64,000 nucleotides of DNA from contig NZ_JBDIVF010000001.1 in assembly GCF_039631355.1 (NCBI RefSeq), positions 124,001 through 188,000 on the forward strand, given 5' to 3'. The position numbers and the translations under genes were made by a program. The notes beneath the pieces were generated by a model. It did not search any database, had not been told where the DNA came from, and saw only the letters and a program-made list of their open reading frames with translations. The stretch comes from Uliginosibacterium paludis. GTDB lineage: Bacteria; Pseudomonadota; Gammaproteobacteria; Burkholderiales; Rhodocyclaceae. Within the stretch, counting starts at the first letter, position 1, and every line of letters starts with the position of its first letter. This document shows, piece by piece, positions 18,866-26,453 of this stretch.

Positions 18866-20121
18866 ATCGTCGCTGGCTCAAGTGGCTGCTGATCCTGCTC
18901 GTCATCGCGGCGGGCCTGGGCTATGTCGTCCGCCATCTCGAATGGCATGAGGAGCAGATTCGCGGCAAGGCCTCGGCCGAAGCCCTGGCCAATCCCTGGC
19001 ATGCAGGGCGCCTGCTGCTCGAAGCCAGCGGCATCCAGACGAAATACGTCCGTCGCGCCCATGAGCTCAACGACCTGCCGGACAGGCAGACGCTCATGCT
19101 CACCGGACTGGAGCGCCTGGCTGACCCCGAAGTGCGCGAACCCTTGCTGCACTGGCTCCAAGCAGGTGGGCATCTGGTGATCCCCCTGCGTCTTGAGGAT
19201 CAGGGGCAGGCACTGCTCGACACGCTGGGTCTGGAGATTCGCGGCCAGCTTCCAGGCGGCAGCAACTTTCTCTCGGAAGGCAACAGCCCGGTACGCCGGC
19301 TGCAGGTCGAACAGGCCGGGCACGACGCGATCCTGCCCGGTGCGGTCGTGTTCGACACCAGCCTGCCTGCCGACAGGCTGATCTGGAAAACCACCCTCCG
19401 CGGCCATTTCAAGGACGACGATGACGACACCTTCCATCCGGTCGAGGATGCGTCGCGGCAAGGCCAGGATCCGGAAGACCACCTCCAGGAGGCAGACAGC
19501 AATGAAGACCTCCTGCTCTTCGCCCGATTCCGTTACGGCAAGGGTTTTGTCACCACCGGCGGCTTTGAACCCTTCGACAACGATCATCTGGACTTCCACG
19601 ATGATGCGGCGCTCTTCCTGCGCCTGATGACGCTGCCGGACGGCCCGCGCACGGTCACGATGATCACGCTCACTCCGTATGACGGGCTGTGGCGCTGGCT
19701 GCTCGAGCATGCGCCGGAGGCGCTGTTCATCGCTGCCCTGATGCTTGCCGCGTGGCTGCGCCGGCAGATGCCCCGCTTCGGCCCACTGCTGCCCGAGCCC
19801 CTGCCGAGCCGCCCCGGCCTGCGCGAACACCTTGCGGCAAGCGGTCAGTACCTGCTGCGTGAAGGCTGCCATGAAGCCCTGCTTGCACCCTTGCGCGAGA
19901 GCGTTGCCCAGCAACTGGATGCGCTGGCACATCGCCATCCCGAGCTCGAAAGCCGCGAGCGCCTCGGCGAGCATGTATCCGGCATAGCGGCCGCCGAGAT
20001 CCGGCGGGCCCTCACCGCCGCACCGGACAGCCCCCATGAATTCCTGCGCCACGCGCGCACCCTTGCCACCCTTCGCCAGCGCTGCCGCCAGCTGGCCCGT
20101 CCCTCCGGAGTCCATCCATGA
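18862..20121 (+). CDS. DUF4350 domain-containing membrane protein
   Basis: 419 aa. It has an N-terminal membrane anchor (about 5-24) and a domain with GRLLLEASGIQTKYVR and LMLTGLERLADPEVREPLLHWLQAGGHLVIP. This fits the DUF4350 fold, which resembles type 1 glutamine amidotransferase-like sheets. A second membrane helix (about 287-303) leads to a C-terminal cytoplasmic helical part with the EHLAASGQYLLREG block. There is an acidic stretch KDDDDDTFHPVED near residue 180. The role is unknown; it is a regular member of RDD/SpoIIM/MoxR/DUF58 operons. It overlaps moxR by 4 nt. Confidence 0.82.
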   Translation: MNRRWLKWLLILLVIAAGLGYVVRHLEWHEEQIRGKASAEALANPWHAGRLLLEASGIQTKYVRRAHELNDLPDRQTLMLTGLERLADPEVREPLLHWLQAGGHLVIPLRLEDQGQALLDTLGLEIRGQLPGGSNFLSEGNSPVRRLQVEQAGHDAILPGAVVFDTSLPADRLIWKTTLRGHFKDDDDDTFHPVEDASRQGQDPEDHLQEADSNEDLLLFARFRYGKGFVTTGGFEPFDNDHLDFHDDAALFLRLMTLPDGPRTVTMITLTPYDGLWRWLLEHAPEALFIAALMLAAWLRRQMPRFGPLLPEPLPSRPGLREHLAASGQYLLREGCHEALLAPLRESVAQQLDALAHRHPELESRERLGEHVSGIAAAEIRRALTAAPDSPHEFLRHARTLATLRQRCRQLARPSGVHP

Positions 20122-21089
20122 GCCTGCCCACCACGCCCCAGCAAGCCACCGAACTCGCCGGCGCCCTTCGCCAGGCGCTGGGCCGCGTCTTTGTCGGCCA
20201 GCAGTCCGTTGTCGAACACACGCTCTGTGCGCTGATCGCAGGCGGACACATCCTGCTTGAAGGCGTGCCGGGTCTCGGCAAGACGCTCCTGGTCAAGGCG
20301 CTCGCACGAAGCTTCGGCGGCCAGTTCTCGCGGATCCAGTTCACCCCCGATCTCATGCCCGCCGACGTCACCGGCCACACGCTTTTCGACACCCGGACCA
20401 GCCAGTTCGTGATCCGTCGTGGCCCGGTTTTCGCCAATCTTGTGCTGGCCGACGAAATCAACCGGGCGCCAGCCAAGACCCAGGCCGCACTGCTCGAAGT
20501 GATGCAGGAAGCGCAGGTCACCATCGAGGGCAAGACCCTGCCGCTGCCGCCGCCCTTCCTGGTACTCGCCACGCAGAACCCGATCGAGCAGGAAGGCACC
20601 TACGCGCTGCCCGAAGCCCAGCTCGACCGTTTCCTGCTCAAGGTCTTGATCGACTATCCGAGCCTCGACGAAGAGCGCGCACTGGTCGCGGCTTCCTGTG
20701 CCGGCCGCACCGGTGACAAGCTCGACGTGGAAGCCGTGCAGCAGGTCGCCACGCCCGAGCACCTGATCGCGCTGCAACAGATCGCCGCCAGCCTGCAGAT
20801 CGACGCCAGCGTGCTCGACTATGCCGTCCGCATCGTGCGCAACACGCGCGAATGGAATGGCATCGCGATCGGTGCCGGCCCGCGCGGCGCCATCGCACTT
20901 GTGCGGGCCGCACGGGCTTCCGCGCTGCTGGCAGGCCGCGATTTCGTCACCCCCGACGATGTCAAACGCATGGCACTGCCCGCCCTGCGTCACCGCATCA
21001 GCCTGGTCCCCGAAGCTGAAATCGAAGGGCTCTCCGTCGACCAGGTGCTCGGCACGCTGCTCTCGCGAACCGACGCGCCCCGCAGCTGA
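20118..21089 (+). CDS. MoxR family AAA+ ATPase
   Basis: 323 aa, usual for MoxR. Walker A is GVPGLGKT (about 48-55), Walker B is LVLADEINRAPAKTQAALLE (about 112-131), the sensor-1 region is VLATQNPIEQEGTYALPEAQLDRF, and a C-terminal lid is present. MoxR ATPases are cytoplasmic chaperone-like proteins often paired with von Willebrand factor A-like (DUF58) proteins to mature or activate membrane complexes. It overlaps the DUF4350 gene by 4 nt, and the DUF58 gene follows 16 nt later. Confidence 0.95.
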   Translation: MSLPTTPQQATELAGALRQALGRVFVGQQSVVEHTLCALIAGGHILLEGVPGLGKTLLVKALARSFGGQFSRIQFTPDLMPADVTGHTLFDTRTSQFVIRRGPVFANLVLADEINRAPAKTQAALLEVMQEAQVTIEGKTLPLPPPFLVLATQNPIEQEGTYALPEAQLDRFLLKVLIDYPSLDEERALVAASCAGRTGDKLDVEAVQQVATPEHLIALQQIAASLQIDASVLDYAVRIVRNTREWNGIAIGAGPRGAIALVRAARASALLAGRDFVTPDDVKRMALPALRHRISLVPEAEIEGLSVDQVLGTLLSRTDAPRS

Positions 21090-21105
21090 AGCCTCCGCAC
21101 AGCCG

Positions 21106-22482
21106 ATGCTGATTCCGTCCCGCACCCTTCTCGCCGCACTGGCCGCCTGGCTGGCGCTGTCGATCGCCAGCCTGTTCCTGCCGACACTGAGCGCGCTGGA
21201 TACGTTTGCCGGCCTGCTCCTGCTGCTCTGGGCTGCCGTCGATGGCTTGCGCGCCAGCATCGAAGCGCCGCCGGCCGCCCAGCGCGTCATCCAGAGCACG
21301 CTGCCGGTCGGGGAATGGAGCACGGTAGAGCTGCGCCTGCACTGGCCGGCACGCGTGCCGGGCGCCGTGAAGATCTTCGATCTGCATCCGCCGGCCTTTG
21401 CCCAGCAGGGCTTGCCCGCGGCTGTCGACACGCGCGGGCAGAATGCACAGGCACTGCGCTATCGCCTGCGACCGCTCGCACGCGGTGACCACGCTTTCGG
21501 CCGCATCCAGCTGCGCCAGCGCTCAGCCTGGGGCGCGTGGGAACGCCAGCTCGAGGCGGGTCAGACACAGGACGTTCGCGTGTTCCCGAACTTCGCGCCG
21601 CTGGCGCGCCATGCGCTGCGCGCGGTGGATTACCGCAATGCGCGCTTCGGTCTGCAGCAGCGCCGCCGCCGTGGCCAGGGCATGGACTTCTCCCAGCTCC
21701 GCGAGTATCGCGAGGGAGACTCCATGCGCCAGATCGACTGGAAAGCCACCACGCGCATGGGCAAGATGATTTCCCGGGAATACCAGGATGAGCGCGATCA
21801 GCGCATTTTCCTGCTGGTGGACTGCGGCCGGCGCATGGGCGCCCGGGATCAGGAGCCGGCCGCGGCGGGCGACGCCGCCAGGGGGAGCGCGCGTAGCGCT
21901 GCGCCAACGCCGGAGCAGGCCGGGCTCTCGCATTTCGACCATGCGCTGGATGCGGTGCTGATGCTGGGCTATGTCGCGCTCTCTCACGGGGATCGTGTCG
22001 GTCTGATGACCCTGGGCGGCCCCGAGCGCTACCTGCCGGCGCAGCATTCGCCCGCTACGGTGAGCCGTCTGCTGCAGGAAACCTATGACCTGCAGCCCAC
22101 GCTGCAGGTCAGTGACTTCGAGCATGCGGCGCGCGCCCTGCTGCTGCGCGAACGCAAGCGGGCGCTGGTGGTGCTGATGACCAACCTTCGCGACGAGGAC
22201 GACCAGAACCTCCTCAGCGCCGTCCGCCTGCTCGGCCGGCGCCATCTCGTGCTGGTCGCCAGCCTGCGCGAATCGGTACTCGATGCCAGCTGCGAGGAAT
22301 CCATCCGTCATGCAGAGGATGCCGCCCGCGTGGCAGCCGCCATCGACTACGCGCGCCGGCGCGAAGCCACGCTGCGACGCCTGCAGGCCGAGGGTGTGCT
22401 GTGTCTGGATGTCAGTCCCGACCAGCTCGCCATCGAAACGGTGAATCGCTATCTGGCGGTGAAAGCCGCTCACAGGCTCTGA
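21106..22482 (+). CDS. DUF58 domain-containing protein
   Basis: 458 aa from MLIPSRTLLAALAAWLAL. It has two membrane helices in the first 50 residues, a beta-rich middle, then the DUF58 core REYREGDSMRQIDWKATTRMGK (about 203-224) leading to a vWA-like domain (FLLVDCGRRMG about 238). A low-complexity Ala/Arg-rich insert (residues about 250-277) sits inside the vWA-like part, which is unusual. The partner is the MoxR ATPase immediately upstream. This is the last gene of the operon. Confidence 0.88.
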   Translation: MLIPSRTLLAALAAWLALSIASLFLPTLSALDTFAGLLLLLWAAVDGLRASIEAPPAAQRVIQSTLPVGEWSTVELRLHWPARVPGAVKIFDLHPPAFAQQGLPAAVDTRGQNAQALRYRLRPLARGDHAFGRIQLRQRSAWGAWERQLEAGQTQDVRVFPNFAPLARHALRAVDYRNARFGLQQRRRRGQGMDFSQLREYREGDSMRQIDWKATTRMGKMISREYQDERDQRIFLLVDCGRRMGARDQEPAAAGDAARGSARSAAPTPEQAGLSHFDHALDAVLMLGYVALSHGDRVGLMTLGGPERYLPAQHSPATVSRLLQETYDLQPTLQVSDFEHAARALLLRERKRALVVLMTNLRDEDDQNLLSAVRLLGRRHLVLVASLRESVLDASCEESIRHAEDAARVAAAIDYARRREATLRRLQAEGVLCLDVSPDQLAIETVNRYLAVKAAHRL

Positions 22483-22531
22483 GCTCACCCGACCGCGTCC
22501 CGAACAGGATCAGACTTCTCCGGAACAGATC

Positions 22532-23134
22532 ATGAAACCCATCGCGCCCTTGTTGATCGCCCTTGCCCTGCTGCTGAGCGCAGGCTGCGCGCCCACTCCC
22601 GTCAAGGTGCCCGACTATGTCGCCCCGCCCGAAGGCCCGGCCAGCGCGAAAATCCAGGTGCGCTCGCCGGCACTCGCAGGCAACGGATTCCTGCATGTAT
22701 TCGACGATGGTGCGCTGTGCACCGGGCCTCATCAGCTCGCCAGTTCGGCGACCGCGACAAAGGCCTTCAACGCGAGCAGCCGGCTGAAAGCGGGAGAGCC
22801 CTCGACCCTGCTCTTTCATTACCGGAACGTGGCCAAGAAGCACTGCCGCGTCGCCATGACCTTCGTGCCTGAAGCCGGACGAAACTATCTCGCGACAGCC
22901 TTCGCGAACGAGGCCACCTCCTGCGGCTTCATCCTGTTCGACATCACCGACCCGACAGAGCTCAAACCGGTCAAGCGGCGTGCACTGCGTACCCTCATCC
23001 CGGCGAAGGACCAGGGCGCCTATTGCAGGAAGGCTGACCTCGAAGCCGAGTTCGCCAAGGCAGCGCGGCCCAACCGCAGCAACATGAAGATGAGTGACCT
23101 CGCCGACATCCTCCCGCCCGAGCCCGCAAAATGA
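22532..23134 (+). CDS. Small lipoprotein, cassette copy 1
   Basis: 200 aa. A lipoprotein signal peptide ends in the lipobox LSAGC (Cys about residue 20), so it is probably anchored in the outer or inner membrane facing the periplasm. The mature part has four further cysteines in contexts ALCTGPHQL, KHCRVAM, TSCGFIL and AYCRKADL, all matched in the second copy at 24036, suggesting two disulfides. It also shares NYLAT and FDITDP with that copy. I do not recognise a named family. It overlaps the downstream protease gene by 4 nt (ATGA), so the pair is translationally coupled. Confidence 0.8.
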   Translation: MKPIAPLLIALALLLSAGCAPTPVKVPDYVAPPEGPASAKIQVRSPALAGNGFLHVFDDGALCTGPHQLASSATATKAFNASSRLKAGEPSTLLFHYRNVAKKHCRVAMTFVPEAGRNYLATAFANEATSCGFILFDITDPTELKPVKRRALRTLIPAKDQGAYCRKADLEAEFAKAARPNRSNMKMSDLADILPPEPAK

Positions 23135-23841
23135 AGAAACCCGATCTGTCAGCCTGCCTCTTCTTCGCGCTCTGCTGCGGCGTGGCCACGTCCGCCTCGG
23201 CACTCGAAACGGAACAGCTCTTCCGCAAGATCGAGCCCAGCGTCTGGCTGGTCCGCTCTGCCGACAAGGGCGGCGTGCCGCTTGCCGCGGGCTCTGCCGT
23301 CGTCATTGCCGCGCGCCGGCTGGTGACCAACTGTCATGTCCTGAAACAGGCCGCGTCCGTGCTGGTGATCAAGGGCAAGAACAGCTTCGCCGCCCGCCTC
23401 GATCAGGTCGACCTTGAGCGGGATCTCTGCCTGCTGGCGGTCGACGACGAGAAGTTCAGCGCGCCGGCCGTCCGGTACAACGCAGGTACGCTCCCGGTCA
23501 TCGGCCAGCACATCGTCACCATCGGCAATCCGGCTGCGCTGGAGATGTCGCTGACAGACGGACTGATCTCACGCCTTCAGTATGACGATGACAAGCAGCT
23601 CGACGCCATCCAGTTCTCCGCGCCGATCTCGCTCGGTTCCAGCGGCGGCGGGCTTTTCGACACCGACGGCTACCTGCTCGGCATCACCCAGCGTCAGGCC
23701 GTGGGCATTGGCGTGCAGAACCTCAACTTCGCCCTGCCTGTCGCCTGGCTGGACGAGCTCAAGGCCCGCAGCGATCAGCAGCTCGCCGAGCACTATTCCA
23801 CCCGGCGGACCGCCGCTCAGGGCAACGCAGCAAAGCAGTGA
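23131..23841 (+). CDS. Secreted trypsin-like serine protease, cassette copy 1
   Basis: 236 aa with a signal peptide cleaved near SASALE. It has a chymotrypsin-fold serine protease arrangement of the Do/S1 type: His in TNCHVL, Asp in LERDLCLLAVD, Ser in GSSGGGLFD, with oxyanion-hole glycines. Two cysteines (NCH and DLC) are conserved in both cassette copies. No PDZ domain is present, so it is not a DegP/DegS orthologue. It should act in the periplasm or outside; the substrate is unknown. The upstream overlapping lipoprotein is its natural candidate partner, inhibitor or anchor. Confidence 0.88.
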   Translation: MKKPDLSACLFFALCCGVATSASALETEQLFRKIEPSVWLVRSADKGGVPLAAGSAVVIAARRLVTNCHVLKQAASVLVIKGKNSFAARLDQVDLERDLCLLAVDDEKFSAPAVRYNAGTLPVIGQHIVTIGNPAALEMSLTDGLISRLQYDDDKQLDAIQFSAPISLGSSGGGLFDTDGYLLGITQRQAVGIGVQNLNFALPVAWLDELKARSDQQLAEHYSTRRTAAQGNAAKQ

Positions 23842-23949
23842 AGCCTGGCCTGCGGCGCTGTCAGCAGGGCCACTCGGCCTGAGCGGCATCGCGCCGGAAG
23901 GAATATGCACCTGATCCGGCGCAGCGGACCCGGAGCATCCTGTGAAATC

Positions 23950-24024
23950 CGTGAAGTCAGCTATAAGCAATCGTCATGATGCTTCTCCCTATAATCCGGC
24001 GACAGGAAAACTCATGACTTCACG
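23950..24024 (+). promoter_or_regulatory. Perfect 10-bp inverted repeat bracketing a TATAAT box before cassette 2
   Basis: CGTGAAGTCA at 23950-23959 is exactly repeated in inverted form, TGACTTCACG at 24015-24024, with 55 bp between. Inside lies TATAAT (23990-23995), a perfect -10; no good -35 matches it, which suggests an activated promoter. The centre-to-centre distance is 65 bp, near six helical turns. The right arm lies in the predicted 5' leader, 11 nt before the ATG of the second lipoprotein. It could be a two-site operator or a long-range hairpin. I see no such repeat before cassette 1. Confidence 0.5.
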
Positions 24025-24035
24025 ATACAAGGCCG

Positions 24036-24650
24036 ATGAAACACACCAGAACGCTCCTGCTCCTGTCCTTGCTCGCCATGACAGGCTGCGCCAGCACACG
24101 TGACGTAAGACCCTACAACGCGCCCACCGGCTCGAATACGGCCGGACTGCAGATCCGCTCCGAACAGATCTCCGGCTATGTCTTCCTCAACCTCTTCGAC
24201 AACGCGGAGGCCTGCCGCTACCCGCATGAGCTCACCGGCATCAAGGATGTGATGCAGGGCAAGAAAATCAATGCCAGCACCACGCTGCGCGGCGACCAGC
24301 CCGAAACCCTGTGGCTCAACACCTTCACCATCGATCAGCAGCTGACCTGCCGGATCATGATCACCTTCGAGCCGAAGTCGAAGCACAACTATCTGGCAAC
24401 GATCCACAACGAACGCGAAGCTTGCCAGCTCGGGCTCCTCGACATTACGGATCCGGTGGATCCGGTGCCGGTCAAGAAGCAGTTCTACCGGGCGATTCGT
24501 TCGGTCGTCGACATCACCGGCTCTCATTGCCGGCCGGCAGATCTCCAGGCGGAACTCGCGAAGGCCGAGAATGCGACACACAGTGCGACATCGCTCGATG
24601 ACCTTCGCGCCCTGCTGCCCAGGCCGGCCAGAGCGGGAGAAGAAAAGTGA
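24036..24650 (+). CDS. Small lipoprotein, cassette copy 2
   Basis: 204 aa, a paralogue of the protein at 22532. The signal peptide ends with lipobox MTGC. Four mature cysteines match copy 1 in EACRYPHEL, LTCRIMI, EACQLGLL and SHCRPADL. Also shared are the NYLAT block, LDITDP, VKKQFYRAIR (against VKRRALRTLI) and the C-terminal DLQAELAKA...LDDLRALLP. The ribosome-binding site is weak (AAGG 3 nt before ATG). It overlaps the next protease gene. Confidence 0.8.
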   Translation: MKHTRTLLLLSLLAMTGCASTRDVRPYNAPTGSNTAGLQIRSEQISGYVFLNLFDNAEACRYPHELTGIKDVMQGKKINASTTLRGDQPETLWLNTFTIDQQLTCRIMITFEPKSKHNYLATIHNEREACQLGLLDITDPVDPVPVKKQFYRAIRSVVDITGSHCRPADLQAELAKAENATHSATSLDDLRALLPRPARAGEEK

Positions 24651-25324
24651 TGCGCGCAGCCCTCTTCGGCACGCTTCTGCTGTGCCTGCCTGGCGTGGTC
24701 AGCGCCGCGAGCTCCGAACAGCTGTTTCCGAAAATCGCGCCCAGTGTCTGGCTCCTGCGTACCGCAGACCAGGCCGGGGTACCGGTCGGATCGGCCTCTG
24801 CCGTCGTCACCGCGCCGCGCGAGCTGATCACCAATTGTCACGCACTGGCGCGGGCAACGACTGTCGTCCTGGTCAAGGGCAAGCAGCGTTTCGCGGCACG
24901 GCTTGAAGCCGCAGACGTGGAGCGCGATCTGTGCCTGCTGGCCGTGGATGACAGCAGCTTCAACGCTCCCGCGATCGACATTGCCGACTCCGACAGGCTC
25001 ACTGTTGGCCAACGGGTATTCACCGTCGGCAATCCGGCCGCGCTCGAAATCACGCTGGCAGACGGACTGCTCTCGCGTCTGGTTGAGGACAAGCAGAACG
25101 TGCTGGAGGCTATCCAGACCTCGGCGCCCATCTCTCCCGGCTCCAGCGGTGGTGGCCTGTTTGACGACACTGGCCGGCTGATCGGCATCACCAGCTCCAC
25201 CTACTGGCCGGGTGTTGCGCAGAATCTCAACTTCGCGATCCCGGTGAACTGGCTCAAAGAGGTTCGCGCACGCAGCGCGAAGCAGCTCGCCGAATACTAT
25301 TCATCGAGCAGCAGCAAACGCTGA
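24647..25324 (+). CDS. Secreted trypsin-like serine protease, cassette copy 2
   Basis: 225 aa from GTG 24647 (GGAG 7 nt upstream); an ATG at 24650 is equally possible. The signal peptide is cut near VVSAAS. It is a paralogue of the protease at 23131: EQLFPKIAPSVWLLRTAD, His in TNCHAL, Asp in VERDLCLLAVD, Ser in GSSGGGLFDD, and the QNLNFAIPVNWL C-terminal block. The catalytic triad is intact, there is no PDZ domain, and the same two conserved cysteines are present. A strong terminator follows, so cassette 2 ends the transcription unit. Confidence 0.88.
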   Translation: MMRAALFGTLLLCLPGVVSAASSEQLFPKIAPSVWLLRTADQAGVPVGSASAVVTAPRELITNCHALARATTVVLVKGKQRFAARLEAADVERDLCLLAVDDSSFNAPAIDIADSDRLTVGQRVFTVGNPAALEITLADGLLSRLVEDKQNVLEAIQTSAPISPGSSGGGLFDDTGRLIGITSSTYWPGVAQNLNFAIPVNWLKEVRARSAKQLAEYYSSSSSKR

Positions 25325-25342
25325 ACCCGCCTCACCTGCAAA

Positions 25343-25370
25343 AAGGGCCGGCTCACTGCAGCCGGCCCTT
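25343..25370 (+). terminator. Terminator hairpin after the protease cassettes
   Basis: A perfect 11-bp stem AAGGGCCGGCT / AGCCGGCCCTT (25343-25353 with 25360-25370) surrounds a 6-nt loop. It is preceded by an A-run (25341-25344) and followed by only short T content. It sits between convergent genes and probably serves both: the cassettes from the left and, on the minus strand with TTTTTGCAGG after it, the solute-binding protein gene from the right. Confidence 0.75.
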
Positions 25371-25393
25371 ACGTTTGCTCACCCGCGCCTGTG

Positions 25394-26323
25394 TCAGAGC
25401 TGATACCCGAGCCCCAGCGCAGCGGCCTGGCTGCGACAGGGGCGCCTGAAGCATTCGGAGAGCATCAGCGGGACCGGCATGTTGAGCGTATCGGTCTTGA
25501 ACCAGCGGTCGTAGATGGGCTTGATATCGCCCGAGGCGTAGAGATTCGCGAGGGTCTTGTCGACCACGGCCCGGAAAGCCTCGTCATCCTTGCGCAACAT
25601 CAGCGTCATCGGCTCGATCGACATCGGTTTCGCGCTGATCACGTACTGGTCCGGCCGGGTGCTCTGGATACGCATGCCCTCGAGCAGGATGTCGAGCTGG
25701 GCCACGGCGACGACGGCACCGCTTTCCAGCGCCTTCATCGCTTCCTGGTTACGAGGGAAGACGACCAGCTTCATCGACTTGAGTGTGCCTTCATGCAGCT
25801 GGATGAAAAGTTTCTCGGCCGTGGTGCCCTTCACGATGCCGACCGGCTGCTGGTCAAGCTGCATGTAGTCGTTCAGCCCCGCACTCTTCTTGCTCATGAA
25901 GCGCGTGCCGGAGATGAAGTGGGCGTAGGAAAAATCGACGTCCTTCGCGCGGGTCTGGGTATTCACGGTCGTGCCGCACTCGATGTCGGCCTCGCCGTTC
26001 TTGACCTTGAGCAGCCGGTCCGCGGCGGTCACGACCACATACTGAACCCGCATGTCGGGCAGCTTGAGCTCCTTGCGGAGTTGGTCGGCCACCTTTTCAC
26101 AGAGTTCGATCGAGTAGCCGGAAGCCACACCCTGGCGATAGCCCGCGAACGGCAGGTTGTCTTCACGCACACCCACCTTCAGCACCTTGCTGCTGCGGAT
26201 CTTGTCCAGCGTTCCCGCCGGAGCATCGGCCGCCATGGCGGCATGGCCCAGGCAGATCGAGAGCACAGCACCGATGCACGTCATCGTCCGTATGGCGAAA
26301 ATATTGCGTACTGCGAAATTCAT
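25394..26323 (-). CDS. Amino-acid ABC transporter substrate-binding protein (GltI-like, family 3)
   Basis: 309 aa with a signal peptide ending near HAAMAAD. It is a periplasmic type II binding fold of solute-binding family 3. LKVGVREDNLPFAGYRQGVASGYSIEL, then KNGEADIECGTTVNTQTRAKDVDFS, are closest in pattern to glutamate/aspartate-binding proteins. GIVKGTTAEKLF and the C-terminal DIKPIYDRWF are also typical. No permease or ATPase genes are beside it, so it is an orphan that must share or lack a transporter. The ligand is unproven. It converges with the protease cassettes. Confidence 0.85.
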   Translation of the reverse strand: MNFAVRNIFAIRTMTCIGAVLSICLGHAAMAADAPAGTLDKIRSSKVLKVGVREDNLPFAGYRQGVASGYSIELCEKVADQLRKELKLPDMRVQYVVVTAADRLLKVKNGEADIECGTTVNTQTRAKDVDFSYAHFISGTRFMSKKSAGLNDYMQLDQQPVGIVKGTTAEKLFIQLHEGTLKSMKLVVFPRNQEAMKALESGAVVAVAQLDILLEGMRIQSTRPDQYVISAKPMSIEPMTLMLRKDDEAFRAVVDKTLANLYASGDIKPIYDRWFKTDTLNMPVPLMLSECFRRPCRSQAAALGLGYQL

Positions 26324-26453
26324 CTCTGCCGCTCCAAAGTCCCGGTTGTTGTGTGGTGTGTATTGTTTTTATGTACAACCAAGATCGCCGATGCACCGAC
26401 GACTGACAAGCGCTATCCGTCAGACGGCGCACCGGGTGATGGCAGGCAGGGGT

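Noticed and set aside
25394..26323. A complete amino-acid ABC transporter operon
   Set aside because: Only the solute-binding protein is here; the neighbours are a hydrolase and the protease cassettes, with no permease or ATPase gene.
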